Below are positions 8,494 to 18,350 of a stretch of 64,000 nucleotides of DNA, in pieces (positions within the stretch are counted from its first letter, which is position 1; every line of letters starts with the position of its first letter). This DNA is from Lachnospiraceae bacterium (GTDB lineage Bacteria; Bacillota; Clostridia; Lachnospirales; Lachnospiraceae), in the NCBI GenBank assembly GCA_015057035.1, contig SVFC01000001.1, positions 186,001-250,000 of the forward strand, given 5' to 3'. The position numbers were made by a program, and so were the translations under genes. The notes under the pieces are model-generated. The model did not search any database and was not told the DNA's origin. It saw nothing but the letters and a program-made list of their open reading frames with translations.

Positions 8494-8732
8494 TGGCTGA
8501 ACCAGTAGTAACACAAGAAAAAATTGATAGAATCAACGAGTTATATCGTAAATCAAAAGCAGAAGGTTTAACAGAAGAGGAGAAAAAAGAACAGGAACTT
8601 CTTAGAAAAGAATATATTGCGAATGTTCGAATGAATCTCCGTGCCCAGTTGAATAACATTGATTTAGTAAGCGAAGATGGAACTGTAGAAAATCTTGGTG
8701 AGAAGTATGCTTCTAACAATAAGAATTCATAA
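8493..8732 (+). CDS. DUF896 family small protein (YnzC-like)
   Basis: This 79-residue protein fits the DUF896/UPF0291 family. It begins with a helical hairpin (QEKIDRINELYRKSKAEGLT, then EEEKKEQELLRKEYIANVR) and ends in a short acidic tail. The molecular role of the family is not established. The start codon overlaps the proB stop (TAATG), so it is probably translated by coupling. Its place between proB and proA is shared by some clostridia. Confidence 0.85.
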   Translation: MAEPVVTQEKIDRINELYRKSKAEGLTEEEKKEQELLRKEYIANVRMNLRAQLNNIDLVSEDGTVENLGEKYASNNKNS

Positions 8733-8774
8733 AAGATAGGAAAGACATTATATATAGGAAGAAAGTGTGACAAC

Positions 8775-10031
8775 ATGAATCTTGAATTAATGTGCCAGAA
8801 GGCAAGTGAATGTAAATTAATCGTAGGAAAAATGGATACAGATGACAAGAATAAGGTGCTCTGTGATGCAGCGGATTTGTTAGTTCAGAATACAGACACA
8901 ATTCTTGCAGAAAATGCCAAGGATATAGAGAATGCGAAGACAAAAGGTATGGAAACGGGAATGATTGATCGTCTGACTCTTACTGTAGATCGTATTGCGG
9001 ATATGGCAGAAGGGCTTCGCGAAGTGGCCCGCCTTTCTGATCCAATTGGAGAAGTATTATCTATGAGCAAACGTCCGAATGGTCTTATCATTGGGAAGAG
9101 ACGTGTGGCACTTGGTGTCGTAGGTGTGATTTATGAATCTAGACCGAATGTCACCAGTGATGCCTTCGGCTTATGCTTTAAAACGGGAAACTGTGTAATT
9201 TTAAAGGGCGGTTCGGATGCAATCTGTTCTAATAAAGCCATTGTTGCAGTGTTAAAGCAGGCTTTGATTGATAATCATGTGCCTGAAGAAGCTTTGAACC
9301 TGATTGAATCTACAGATAGAGAAACAACCATGGCATTCATGAAGATGAAGGACTATGTTGATGTTTTGATTCCAAGAGGTGGAGCTGGACTTATCTCTAA
9401 TGTTGTGAATAATGCCACCATTCCAGTGATTGAAACGGGTGTAGGAAACTGCCACATCTATGTAGATGAATTTGCTGACCTAGATATGGCAGTGAAGATT
9501 GTAAATAATGCAAAAACACAGAGAATTAGTGTATGTAACGCATGTGAGTCCCTTTTGGTACATGAAAAAGTGGCAAAGGAATTCCTTCCAATGCTTCAGC
9601 TTGCAATGCTGGAAAAGAATGTGGAATATCGTGCGGATGAAGTTTGTGGTAAGATTTTGAATTCTTCGATTAGTACAGTGAAACCTGCAACGGAAGAAGA
9701 CTGGGGAACGGAATACTTAGATTATATTATTTCGGTGAAATGTGTGACCAATATTGATGAAGCAATTACACACATTAACAAATATAACACATCCCATTCG
9801 GAATCTATTGTTACCAGTGATTATGATGCAGCACAGAAGTTTTTGGATGAAGTTGATGCCGCATGTGTATATGTGAATGCATCTACACGTTTTTCGGATG
9901 GCAATGAATTTGGTTTTGGAGCAGAAATCGGTATTAGTACCCAGAAACTTCATGCAAGAGGACCAATGGGCTTAGAAGCGTTGACCAGTTATAAATACAT
10001 TGTATATGGTAGTGGTCAGATTCGTGAATAA
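8775..10031 (+). CDS. proA: Glutamate-5-semialdehyde dehydrogenase ProA
   Basis: ProA is the NADPH-dependent gamma-glutamyl phosphate reductase, the second step of proline synthesis. The 418-residue protein has the aldehyde-dehydrogenase fold. [41 protein letters not shown], the active-site segment [12 protein letters not shown] with its cysteine, and the C-terminal [20 protein letters not shown] are all present. The ribosome site (AGGAAGAAAG) is weak. It follows the DUF896 gene by 42 bp, in the same operon as proB. Confidence 0.95.
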   Translation: MNLELMCQKASECKLIVGKMDTDDKNKVLCDAADLLVQNTDTILAENAKDIENAKTKGMETGMIDRLTLTVDRIADMAEGLREVARLSDPIGEVLSMSKRPNGLIIGKRRVALGVVGVIYESRPNVTSDAFGLCFKTGNCVILKGGSDAICSNKAIVAVLKQALIDNHVPEEALNLIESTDRETTMAFMKMKDYVDVLIPRGGAGLISNVVNNATIPVIETGVGNCHIYVDEFADLDMAVKIVNNAKTQRISVCNACESLLVHEKVAKEFLPMLQLAMLEKNVEYRADEVCGKILNSSISTVKPATEEDWGTEYLDYIISVKCVTNIDEAITHINKYNTSHSESIVTSDYDAAQKFLDEVDAACVYVNASTRFSDGNEFGFGAEIGISTQKLHARGPMGLEALTSYKYIVYGSGQIRE

Positions 10032-10087
10032 ATGTGTTGGCATTGCCAGCACAAATGTAATTTAAAAATAAGAGGTAGTAGATATAA

Positions 10088-11527
10088 ATGCGTGATTTTG
10101 AAGTAACATCAACACTTACCAGTGAAGAGGAAACAAAACGTCAGTATGACTTCATGGAAAAAGCAAAAGAATATGTGGCTCAAAAGGAACAGGAGTTAGG
10201 AAGAAAGCTTACCTTCTGTGTTCAGACTTTTGGTTGTCAGATGAATGCCCGTGATTCGGAAAAACTGGTAGGTATTTTAGAGAAAATTGGATATACAGAG
10301 ATTGAAGACGAGCATGCAGATTTTGTAATTTATAATACATGTACAGTTCGTGAGAATGCTAACAACAAAGTATATGGCCGTTTAGGATATTTATCTAATT
10401 ATAAGAAGAAAAATCCTCACATGATGATTGCATTATGTGGTTGTATGATGCAAGAACCAACGGTTGTTGAGAAGATTCGCAAGAGTTATCGTTTTGTAAA
10501 CCTGATTTTTGGAACGCATAATATCTACAAGTTCGCAGAATTATTATGCAGAACCTTTGAATCCAATTCCATGATTGTGGATATTTGGCAGGATACAGAT
10601 AAAATCGTAGAAGATTTGCCGATTAAGCGCAAATTCTCCTTTAAGTCAGGTGTAAACATTATGTTTGGCTGTAATAATTTCTGTAGTTATTGTATTGTTC
10701 CTTATGTTAGAGGTCGTGAGAGAAGTCGCCAGCCACAGGATATTATTCGTGAAATCGAAGGTTTGGTAGCAGATGGTGTTTCTGAGATCATGCTCTTGGG
10801 GCAGAATGTTAACTCCTTTGGTAAAAACCTGGAGAATCCAATGACTTTTGCGGAACTTCTACGTGAGATTAATAAGATTGAAGGATTAAAACGTATTCGT
10901 TTTATGACTTCTCATCCAAAGGATTTGTCAGATGAACTGATTTATGCAATGAGAGATTGTGAAAAGGTATGTAAGCATATGCATCTTCCGTTACAGTCAG
11001 GTAGTTCCCGAATCCTTCAGATTATGAATCGTCATTATGATAAAGAACAGTATCTAGAGATTGTACGCAAGCTTCGTAGAGAGATTCCAGATGTGGCCAT
11101 TACAACAGATATTATTGTTGGGTTCCCTGGAGAAACAGAAGAAGACTTTTTAGAGACGCTTGATGTGGTAAAACAGGTAGAATACGATAGTGCATTTACC
11201 TTTATTTACTCTAAACGTACAGGTACTCCAGCGGCAGCAATGGAAAACCAGGTGCCAGAAGAAGAGGTAAAATGTCATTTTGACAGATTGCTTCGCGAGG
11301 TTTCAGAGATTTCTACTCGTAAAGCAATGGCATTGGAAGGAAAAGTGTTGCCTGTATTAGCAGAAGAAATGAATGAACATGATGCATCACTTATTACAGG
11401 ACGTTTGGATAATAACTCTGTGGTACATTTTCCAGGAACTGCTGATATGATTGGAAATATCTATAATGTTCGTTTGGAAGAATGCAAAGGATTCTATTAT
11501 CTTGGAAAGGTAGAGGAAAATGTATAA
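10088..11527 (+). CDS. miaB: tRNA-i6A37 methylthiotransferase MiaB
   Basis: MiaB is a radical SAM enzyme that adds a 2-methylthio group to isopentenyl-adenosine 37 of tRNA. The N-terminal methylthiotransferase domain has QTFGCQMNARDSEK and two further cysteines (NTCTVRENA, LCGCMMQE) for one 4Fe-4S cluster. The radical SAM motif is CNNFCSYCIVPYVRG. A C-terminal TRAM domain follows (SLITGRLDNNSVVHF region). The length of 479 residues is typical of clostridia, with an N-terminal extension of about 50 residues. The end overlaps the next gene by 8 bases. Confidence 0.96.
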   Translation: MRDFEVTSTLTSEEETKRQYDFMEKAKEYVAQKEQELGRKLTFCVQTFGCQMNARDSEKLVGILEKIGYTEIEDEHADFVIYNTCTVRENANNKVYGRLGYLSNYKKKNPHMMIALCGCMMQEPTVVEKIRKSYRFVNLIFGTHNIYKFAELLCRTFESNSMIVDIWQDTDKIVEDLPIKRKFSFKSGVNIMFGCNNFCSYCIVPYVRGRERSRQPQDIIREIEGLVADGVSEIMLLGQNVNSFGKNLENPMTFAELLREINKIEGLKRIRFMTSHPKDLSDELIYAMRDCEKVCKHMHLPLQSGSSRILQIMNRHYDKEQYLEIVRKLRREIPDVAITTDIIVGFPGETEEDFLETLDVVKQVEYDSAFTFIYSKRTGTPAAAMENQVPEEEVKCHFDRLLREVSEISTRKAMALEGKVLPVLAEEMNEHDASLITGRLDNNSVVHFPGTADMIGNIYNVRLEECKGFYYLGKVEENV

Positions 11528-11897
11528 ACGCTTTGGAAAGAATGATTGTATTTTCATTGGGTTCCTTGCCCTTTTCTGTGTGTTAGTATGCGTTTGGGTA
11601 TACAAAGGTGGTGCTGTAACAGGAAGCTTTGTAACTGTTACAGTAGATGGAAAAGAAGTTGGTACGTATTCCCTTTTGGAAGAGCAAACCATTACTATCG
11701 GTGAAGGAGAGCACGTAAACATTATTGAGATCAAAGGCGGGAAAGCATATATGATAAGTGCTAGCTGCCCAGATCAGTTATGTGTGAACCAGAACGAGAT
11801 ATGTTATGATAAACAGTCGATTATCTGTTTGCCAAACAAGGTGGTAGTAACGGTTACCAGTGATAATGAATCAGATGTGGATATAATTATTCGTTAG
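11520..11897 (+). CDS. NusG domain II-containing membrane-anchored protein
   Basis: This 125-residue protein has an N-terminal membrane helix (about 10-28) and a small beta-rich outer domain of the NusG-II type (DUF1312). The pattern VTVDGKEVGTYSL, ASCPDQLCVNQ and SIICLPNKVVVTV includes the three conserved cysteines. The exact role is unknown. In clostridia such genes usually sit beside a Gx transporter gene, as here, and often near apbE or FMN-binding genes. The start overlaps the end of miaB, and GTAGAGG lies 3 bases upstream. Confidence 0.85.
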   Translation: MYKRFGKNDCIFIGFLALFCVLVCVWVYKGGAVTGSFVTVTVDGKEVGTYSLLEEQTITIGEGEHVNIIEIKGGKAYMISASCPDQLCVNQNEICYDKQSIICLPNKVVVTVTSDNESDVDIIIR

Positions 11898-11915
11898 AAA
11901 CACTAGGAGTATAAA

Positions 11916-12413
11916 ATGAAAAAGAAAACAGCGTATTTAGGAGTTATGCTTGCGCTTGCACTAATATGCAGTTATGTAGAGGTATTGATTCCGATTCCAA
12001 TCGGAATACCAGGAATTAAACTGGGGCTTGCAAACATTGTAATTGTTTTTGCATTATATAGTATGGGAATCAAAGAGGCATTGGTTCTTTCTATTATGAG
12101 AGTTACAATCTCTGGATTTATGTTTGGAAATGTCATTGCTATTGCGTATTCTCTTGCAGGTGGTTTGCTTAGTCTTCTTGTTATGTATTTATTAAAGAAA
12201 ACAGACAAGCTTTCTTGTATTTCTATAAGTATTGCAGGTGGGATATTCCATAATATTGGACAGATGATTATAGCAACGATTTTGGTAGATAATTATTATG
12301 TATTATACTATGTGCCGGTGCTTATGATTGCTGGTTTTATTACTGGTGCATGTATTGGTGTTGTAGCACAAGAAGTATTTTTGCGTATTGGAAAACAAAT
12401 GCGAGTTAGATAA
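11916..12413 (+). CDS. Gx transporter family / heptaprenyl diphosphate synthase component I-like membrane protein
   Basis: This 165-residue protein of about five helices fits the Hpre_diP_synt_I/Gx transporter family, which resembles substrate-binding S components of ECF transporters. VLIPIPIGIPGIKLGLANIV near residues 23-42 is the family signature. Its substrate is unknown; a role linked to quinone or flavin electron transfer is proposed for the family. It forms a pair with the NusG-II gene 18 bp upstream and is followed closely by ruvA. Confidence 0.85.
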   Translation: MKKKTAYLGVMLALALICSYVEVLIPIPIGIPGIKLGLANIVIVFALYSMGIKEALVLSIMRVTISGFMFGNVIAIAYSLAGGLLSLLVMYLLKKTDKLSCISISIAGGIFHNIGQMIIATILVDNYYVLYYVPVLMIAGFITGACIGVVAQEVFLRIGKQMRVR

Positions 12414-12430
12414 AATAAGGGGTGCAGCAT

Positions 12431-13042
12431 ATGTATTCGTATATTAGAGGACCATTGGCAGAGGTGGATTTCGACCACATTGTCATTGATGTGAATGGAA
12501 TTGGATATAACATATATATTCCAACTAACTGTTTTGAATATTTGCCAGGATTAGGTGAAGAGTGTAAGATTCATACATATCTATATCTTCGCGAAGATGC
12601 TATGATGTTGTATGGGTTCTTAACAAAGGATGACCTGGCATTATTTAAACAATTAATTACAGTTAGTGGAATTGGACCGAAAGGTGCGATTGGAATCTTG
12701 TCGGCACTATCCGCAGATGATTTGCGTTTTGCAATTCTTGCGGGCGATTCTAAAGTAATTTCTAAGGCTCCAGGTATTGGCGCTAAAACTGCACAGCGTG
12801 TTATTTTAGAGTTAAAGGACAAGATGTCATTAGAAGATGCCTTTGAAAAGAAATTAGAAAATGAAAAGATTCATGTTGCTACATCCAATAATCAGGTGAA
12901 GAATGATGCAGTTATGGCATTGACTGCATTGGGCTATTCTTCTTCTGAAAGTTTAAAAGCTGTATCAAAGGTTGAGATTACAGAGGATATGGATGTGGAA
13001 GCGGTTTTAAAACTGGCGTTGAAGAATATGTCATTTTTATAA
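12431..13042 (+). CDS. ruvA: Holliday junction branch migration protein RuvA
   Basis: RuvA binds four-way DNA junctions and loads the RuvB motor. The ATG at 12431 (MYSYIRGPLAEVD) is preferred over an in-frame GTG at 12422, because AAGGGG is 9 bases before the ATG and RuvA proteins begin with this sequence. An OB domain is followed by two helix-hairpin-helix motifs (ITVSGIGPKGAIGIL and KAPGIGAKTAQRVILEL) and a C-terminal RuvB-binding domain (MALTALGYSSSE). The length of 203 residues is normal. ruvB follows after 24 bp. Confidence 0.95.
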   Translation: MYSYIRGPLAEVDFDHIVIDVNGIGYNIYIPTNCFEYLPGLGEECKIHTYLYLREDAMMLYGFLTKDDLALFKQLITVSGIGPKGAIGILSALSADDLRFAILAGDSKVISKAPGIGAKTAQRVILELKDKMSLEDAFEKKLENEKIHVATSNNQVKNDAVMALTALGYSSSESLKAVSKVEITEDMDVEAVLKLALKNMSFL

Positions 13043-13066
13043 TATTAATTGTGGGGAGTGTTTCCT

Positions 13067-14059
13067 ATGGAAAGACGAGTGATTTCTACAAAGATGCAGG
13101 AAGAGGATATTAAGATCGAATCAAGTCTTCGTCCTCAGACTCTTGTAGATTATATTGGACAGGAAAAAATCAAGGATAATCTATCCGTATATATTGAAGC
13201 TGCAAGACAGCGTGGAGAAGCATTAGACCATGTATTGTTCTTTGGACCTCCAGGTTTAGGTAAAACCACACTGGCGGGAATTATTGCCAATGAGATGGGA
13301 ACGCATCTTAAGATTACATCTGGTCCAGCTATTGCAAAACCAGGTGAAATGGCAGCGATTTTAAATGGTTTGTCAGAAGGAGATATTCTGTTTATTGATG
13401 AAATTCATCGTTTGAATCGTCAGGTGGAGGAAGTATTATATTCTGCTATGGAAGACTATGCCATTGACGTTATGATTGGAAAAGGGGAGTCTGCCCGTTC
13501 AATTCGTATCAATCTTCCAAAATTTACTTTGGTGGGTGCAACTACAAGAGCAGGAATGCTGTCTTTGCCATTACGTGATCGTTTTGGTGTTATTGCCCAC
13601 ATGGAATATTACACGGTGGATGAATTAAAGACTATTATTTTACAGTCTGCACGTAAACTGGATGTGAAGATTGATGAAAAAGGTGCTTTTGAGTTGGCTA
13701 GAAGGTCTCGTGGAACACCTCGTCTTGCCAATCGTTTGTTAAAACGTGTAAGAGATTTCGCAGAAGTAAAATATGATGGTAATATTACATATGAAGTTGC
13801 TTCTTTTGCGTTGGATTTATTAGAGGTAGATAAGTTCGGCCTTGATCAAAACGATAGAAATATTCTTCTTACGATTATTGAGAAGTTTGCAGGTGGTCCT
13901 GTTGGATTGGAAACATTGGCTGCGTCTATTGGGGAAGATTCAGGTACAATTGAAGATGTTTATGAACCATATCTGGTGAAGAACAACTTCATTCATCGTA
14001 CACCAAAGGGACGTGTGGTTACAGACCTTGCTTATGAGCATTTTGGTTTGACACGTTAA
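13067..14059 (+). CDS. ruvB: Holliday junction DNA helicase RuvB
   Basis: RuvB is the AAA+ hexameric motor that drives branch migration with RuvA. The start is set at the ATG at 13067 (MERRVISTK), with GGGGAG about 9 bases upstream; a TTG at 13049 in frame has no ribosome site. Walker [14 protein letters not shown], Walker [11 protein letters not shown], sensor 1 LVGATTRAG, and a C-terminal winged helix are present. The length is 330 residues. The last codons contain the -35 element of the zapA promoter. Confidence 0.96.
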   Translation: MERRVISTKMQEEDIKIESSLRPQTLVDYIGQEKIKDNLSVYIEAARQRGEALDHVLFFGPPGLGKTTLAGIIANEMGTHLKITSGPAIAKPGEMAAILNGLSEGDILFIDEIHRLNRQVEEVLYSAMEDYAIDVMIGKGESARSIRINLPKFTLVGATTRAGMLSLPLRDRFGVIAHMEYYTVDELKTIILQSARKLDVKIDEKGAFELARRSRGTPRLANRLLKRVRDFAEVKYDGNITYEVASFALDLLEVDKFGLDQNDRNILLTIIEKFAGGPVGLETLAASIGEDSGTIEDVYEPYLVKNNFIHRTPKGRVVTDLAYEHFGLTR

Positions 14060-14076
14060 CTATATGATTGTATAAT
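14048..14076 (+). promoter_or_regulatory. Consensus promoter for zapA
   Basis: TTGACA (14048-14053), 17 bases, TATAAT (14071-14076): a perfect match to the housekeeping sigma consensus. The -35 box lies inside the last codons of ruvB. The zapA ATG is 40 bases downstream. Confidence 0.8.
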
Positions 14077-14115
14077 TATACTATATTTAGTGCTTTTTAG
14101 AACGGAGGATACGTT

Positions 14116-14544
14116 ATGTCTGCTAAAACTAGTGCAGAAGTAGTTATCGATGGAAAAGTATATACCTTAAGCGGATACGAAGGAGAAGAATATCTTCAGA
14201 AGGTTGCCGCTTACATTAATAGCAAGATCAATGAGTTTGATGCTTTGGATAACACAAGACATCTTCCTGCGAATATGAAGAGTACATTGATTCAGCTGAA
14301 CATAGCAGATGATTATTTTAAGGCAAAGTCTCAGGTTGAAAAGTTAGAACGTGATTTGGAAATGAAGGACAGAGAGCTGTACGATTTAAAACACGACTTG
14401 ATTTCAAATCAGATTAAGACAGAAAGTGCTGATGAAAGAATCAAAGAGTTAGAAGCTGAAAATAGAGAACTTCTTTTGAACAAGGCGAGATTGGAAGCAA
14501 CTCTTGAGGATGCTTTATTAGAAGGTATTGGTTCTAAGAAATAG
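14116..14544 (+). CDS. zapA: Cell division protein ZapA
   Basis: ZapA promotes bundling of FtsZ filaments at the division site in the cytoplasm. The 142-residue protein has the N-terminal ZapA globular domain (AEVVIDGKVYTLSGYEGEEY, then VAAYINSKINEF) and a long coiled coil from about residue 70 to the end (KSQVEKLERDLEMKDRELYD). AACGGAGGA lies 8 bases before the ATG. It has its own consensus promoter and a terminator, so it is transcribed alone. Confidence 0.9.
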   Translation: MSAKTSAEVVIDGKVYTLSGYEGEEYLQKVAAYINSKINEFDALDNTRHLPANMKSTLIQLNIADDYFKAKSQVEKLERDLEMKDRELYDLKHDLISNQIKTESADERIKELEAENRELLLNKARLEATLEDALLEGIGSKK

Positions 14545-14564
14545 TTTACATAGTGTGAAACGAG

Positions 14565-14592
14565 GGGACAGAGGCATTCTGTCCCTTATTTT
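14565..14592 (+). terminator. Terminator after zapA
   Basis: GGGACAGA, five-base loop, TCTGTCCC (14565-14585), followed by TTATTTT. It lies 20 bp after the zapA stop. Confidence 0.8.
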
Positions 14593-14640
14593 AAATAATT
14601 CTTAAAGATTTGTTACCTAGAATATTAAGGAGTTTATGGT

Positions 14641-16809
14641 ATGCTAAGAGAGAATTTTGAGTTGCTGGCACCAGCCGGCTCTTTTGAAATACTAAAGGCT
14701 GTGATTGAGGCAGGCGCAGATGCAGTATATGTAGGTGGAAGTAAATATGGTGCAAGAGCATATGCGAATAATTTTTCTGAGGAAGAGTTGTTAGAAGCCA
14801 TCGATTATGTCCATTTGCGTGGTAAAAAACTGTTTCTTACAGTGAATACCTTGTTCAAAAATGATGAGTTAAATGAAGGTTTGTATGAATATTTGCTTCC
14901 ATATTATAGACGTGGATTAGATGCAGTTATTGTTCAGGACTTTGGCGTAATTGCATATATTCAAGAGCATTTTCCTGAACTTCCAATTCATACTAGCACT
15001 CAGATGACGGTAACTGGAGTGGAAGGTGCACGTCTTTTGAAAGAACTTGGCGTAGAAAGAGTTGTTCTGGCTAGAGAACTTTCTATAGATGAGATGAAGG
15101 CCATTCATGAGGAAACAGGAGTGGAACTGGAAGCATTTATTCATGGTGCATTATGCTATTCCTATTCTGGACAGTGTCTTTTCAGCAGTATGCTCGGTGG
15201 CAGAAGTGGCAACCGTGGACGTTGTGCCCAGCCTTGTCGTTTGCCATATGCAGTTCTAGATAATAAGAAAAAAGAAGTAAAAAAAGAATCTTATGTACTT
15301 AGTTTGAAAGATTTATGTGGTATTGAGTACCTGAGTAGATTGCGTGAAGCGGGAGTGTATTCTCTTAAGATTGAAGGAAGAATGAAACAGGCTTCCTATG
15401 CTGCAGGTGTGGTTTCTTATTATCGTAAATATATTGATTTGGAAAAGAATATATCCAAAGAAGATATGCAGCACCTTTACGAATTAGGTAATCGTTGTGG
15501 CTTTACTCAGGAATATTTTCATCAGAAGAATGATAAGAGCATGATTACTTTTGAGAAGCCTTCTTATGAGAAATCAAATGAAGCTCTTCACAGTGAGATT
15601 GAATCCAAGTACGTTGGAAAGAAGAGCCAGATTCCTGCAACTGGAACGGTAATCATAAAAAAAGGTCAGCCTTTAAAATTCTATGCTAGTGCGAATGTTT
15701 GCGATAATGAGCCTTCTACGATAGTGGTTTCGGTTACAGGCGGAGAAGTACTGGAAGCAAAGAATAAACCATTAGAACTAATTGATGTCCGAGAACGTAT
15801 GAATAAGACGGGAGAAACGAGTTTTTATTTTATTGAACTTGAGATTCAATTAGATGAAGGCGTTTTTGTTCCAAATGGTGCTTTAAATCAACTTCGTAGA
15901 GATGTTTTGGCTGAATTAGAAGAGAAATTACTAGAAAAATACTTCCGTAAGACGGAATTTAAAGCGGAAGAAAATGCGGAATGTGTAGCCAAAATAGACA
16001 AAAATAATGATAAAGCCTATATCGCAGCCTGTGAGACTATGGAGCAGGTGGATAAGTGTTTGGAATGCAAAAAGTTATCCACAATATATGTGGATAGCCA
16101 GATTTTTGGACAGAAGGATTTTATTTTTGAATTGTCAGAGTGTATTAATAAAATTCATGATGCAGGAAAAACTGTGGCATTACGTTTGCCAGTGATTTTT
16201 AGAAAGCATACAGCAGAGTTTTTTGAGTCCGTTTCATCAGAACTGAAAAACTTGCCACTCGATGGAATGGTGGTTAGAAACTATGAGGAAATCCACTTCG
16301 TATCCACACATTTTCCACATATGCTAATCATTGGGGACCATAATCTGTATTCTTACAATGATGTTGCAAAGGAATCTTATGAGAAGCAAGGGGTTGCCTA
16401 TACAACTGTTCCGCTGGAACTGAACCAGAGAGAGGTTCGAGGTAGAGACAATAAAAATAGTGAAATGGTTATCTATGGTCATTATCCATTAATGGTTACA
16501 GCTAATTGTGTGCACAAAAACACCTTGAATTGTGATAAAACACCAGGAATAATGTATCTGAAGGATCGCTATAACGTGCTGTTTCCTATAAAGAATTTCT
16601 GCGGTGCATGTTACAATGTGATTTATAATTCGGTTCCCACCTGTTTGTTCGGCGAGCAGGACAAGCTTATAGAGATGAATATTCATCGTATGCGTTTAGA
16701 TTTCACAATAGAAAGTGGAGAGGACATTACAAAGGTTCTTGCAAAGTTAGAAGGATATGAAGTAGAGATAGAAGGTACGAAGGGACATTATAAAAGAGGA
16801 GTAGAATAA
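14641..16809 (+). CDS. U32 family peptidase / RlhA-like protein with C-terminal extension
   Basis: The N-terminal half is a U32 (collagenase-like) barrel: ELLAPAGSFEILKAVIEAGAD, AVYVGGSKYGARAYANNFS, FIHGALCYSYSGQCLFSS, GGRSGNRGRCAQPCRLPY. The cysteines in the last two segments match the Fe-S ligands proposed for U32 proteins such as RlhA, the 23S rRNA C2501 hydroxylase. Proteolysis is not proven for most members. The 722-residue length includes a C-terminal region (about 450-722) with further cysteines (NFCGACYNVIYN). AAGGAG lies 8 bases before the ATG. The FtsW/RodA gene follows after 4 bp. Confidence 0.85.
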   Translation: MLRENFELLAPAGSFEILKAVIEAGADAVYVGGSKYGARAYANNFSEEELLEAIDYVHLRGKKLFLTVNTLFKNDELNEGLYEYLLPYYRRGLDAVIVQDFGVIAYIQEHFPELPIHTSTQMTVTGVEGARLLKELGVERVVLARELSIDEMKAIHEETGVELEAFIHGALCYSYSGQCLFSSMLGGRSGNRGRCAQPCRLPYAVLDNKKKEVKKESYVLSLKDLCGIEYLSRLREAGVYSLKIEGRMKQASYAAGVVSYYRKYIDLEKNISKEDMQHLYELGNRCGFTQEYFHQKNDKSMITFEKPSYEKSNEALHSEIESKYVGKKSQIPATGTVIIKKGQPLKFYASANVCDNEPSTIVVSVTGGEVLEAKNKPLELIDVRERMNKTGETSFYFIELEIQLDEGVFVPNGALNQLRRDVLAELEEKLLEKYFRKTEFKAEENAECVAKIDKNNDKAYIAACETMEQVDKCLECKKLSTIYVDSQIFGQKDFIFELSECINKIHDAGKTVALRLPVIFRKHTAEFFESVSSELKNLPLDGMVVRNYEEIHFVSTHFPHMLIIGDHNLYSYNDVAKESYEKQGVAYTTVPLELNQREVRGRDNKNSEMVIYGHYPLMVTANCVHKNTLNCDKTPGIMYLKDRYNVLFPIKNFCGACYNVIYNSVPTCLFGEQDKLIEMNIHRMRLDFTIESGEDITKVLAKLEGYEVEIEGTKGHYKRGVE

Positions 16810-16813
16810 ACGT

Positions 16814-18277
16814 ATGGCTTTATTAATCGTTGAAAATTCCAAATATATAATCTTGATTTTATTTCTGTGTTATTTACTTGGGTGTGTAATTCAGAATAAG
16901 ACAACCGATATTATGCAGAAGATTTTAATCTATGTGATTCACTTCTTTGGATTTTTGTGTCTATTGTTACGTAATGTTGGTATACAGTTAATTGGATTCT
17001 ATCTATTACAACTTCTTATGATTAGTGGAATCTTAATTGGCTATCAGCTGATATATAAGAATGGCAATCCGTTGTTGACGAATCATATCTGTATGTTTTT
17101 TGTTATAAGTATGACAGTGTTAACACGTATCTCCTTTGGCGAGGCTTTCCGTCAGTACGTTTTCTGGGTAATCGGTGTGTGTGGAATGATGATTATTCCA
17201 GTGCTTATGAAAAAAGAAAATGTATTTCGTAGGTGTCCAGTGATTTATGCTGTAGTTGGAATTGTTTTATTGGGACTTGTGGTATTGATTGGTGCCACCA
17301 GTTATGGGGCAAAATTACATTTGAACATTGGACCAATTAGTTTTCAACCTTCGGAGTTTGTGAAAGCAGTATTTATAATCTTTATTGCAGCAATGTTATT
17401 CCATGAGGCTACCATCAAGAAGTTATTGATCACAAGCGTCTTGTCGGCAATATTTGTTTTATTATTGGTTGCATCCAGGGATTTGGGTGGGGCACTTTTG
17501 TATTTTACAACCTATCTTATGATGATTTATGTTGTAACCAGAAAGAAACGTTATCTTGGAGTTGGAGCAGTATGTATATGTCTTGCTGCAGTGGCAGGAT
17601 ATTTCATGTTTTCCCATGTTCGAACCAGAGTGTTTGCGTGGTTAACACCTCTGGCCGATTTTGACAAGAAGGGATATCAGATTTGTCAGTCTCTATTTGG
17701 AATTGGCACAGGCGGATGGTTTGGCTTCGGAATTGGGGAAGGAAAACCAACATTGATTCCAATTGTTGAAAAAGATTTCATTTTCTCTGCAATTTCCGAA
17801 GAATTTGGTGCTATTTTTGGGATTGGTTTGATTTTGCTTACACTGAGTACCTTCTGGGGAATGATTCATACTGCGAAAAAAACAGAGGATTCGTTTTATA
17901 AATATATCTGTGTAGGTTTGGGAGTTATGTATGCTACGCAGGTAATATTGACGATTGGTGGAGCCATTAAGTTTATTCCATCTACAGGTGTAACTTTGCC
18001 ACTGGTAAGCTATGGCGGAAGTTCTTTGCTGGCATCATTGCTGATGTTCGGCATAGTACAGGGCATTGCTATGAAGAGTCATGTGTTAGAGAAGACAGAA
18101 GCAACACTTGAAAAAGAAAGTGACGCAGAAGTAAAAGGGGGAAAATGCTCGGAATGTTCCCTTGTATTCTATATCTTTACAGCAATTTTTGTTGCTATGA
18201 TTTTATATTTCCTGTACTTTATGATTTTTGAAAGTTCTATATATATTTATAGCGAATACAACAAGTTAATGAGGTAA
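16814..18277 (+). CDS. FtsW/RodA/SpoVE family peptidoglycan polymerase-like membrane protein
   Basis: This is a SEDS-family protein, which polymerises peptidoglycan strands from lipid II with a partner transpeptidase. The 487 residues include about three extra N-terminal helices before the SEDS core. Core motifs are GPISFQPSEFVKAVF, VASRDLGGALLYF, GTGGWFGFGIGEGKPTLIP, DFIFSAISEEFGA and GVTLPLVSYGGSSLLASL. The region before the last helix contains a cysteine pair (GGKCSECS). It follows the U32 gene by 4 bp. No penicillin-binding partner gene is next to it here. Confidence 0.85.
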   Translation: MALLIVENSKYIILILFLCYLLGCVIQNKTTDIMQKILIYVIHFFGFLCLLLRNVGIQLIGFYLLQLLMISGILIGYQLIYKNGNPLLTNHICMFFVISMTVLTRISFGEAFRQYVFWVIGVCGMMIIPVLMKKENVFRRCPVIYAVVGIVLLGLVVLIGATSYGAKLHLNIGPISFQPSEFVKAVFIIFIAAMLFHEATIKKLLITSVLSAIFVLLLVASRDLGGALLYFTTYLMMIYVVTRKKRYLGVGAVCICLAAVAGYFMFSHVRTRVFAWLTPLADFDKKGYQICQSLFGIGTGGWFGFGIGEGKPTLIPIVEKDFIFSAISEEFGAIFGIGLILLTLSTFWGMIHTAKKTEDSFYKYICVGLGVMYATQVILTIGGAIKFIPSTGVTLPLVSYGGSSLLASLLMFGIVQGIAMKSHVLEKTEATLEKESDAEVKGGKCSECSLVFYIFTAIFVAMILYFLYFMIFESSIYIYSEYNKLMR

Positions 18278-18281
18278 AATG

Positions 18282-18310
18282 TTGCATATATCTTCAAAAA
18301 GGGGTATACT
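18282..18310 (+). promoter_or_regulatory. Promoter of the NUDIX gene
   Basis: TTGCAT (18282-18287), 17 bases, TATACT (18305-18310): a strong sigma-A type promoter just after the FtsW/RodA stop. It overlaps the start of a longer in-frame reading frame (ATG at 18279), which supports the downstream ATG at 18351 as the real start. Confidence 0.7.
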
Positions 18311-18350
18311 GTTTATAGTTTTTGAAACACCACACGTAGGAGGTATTGCA

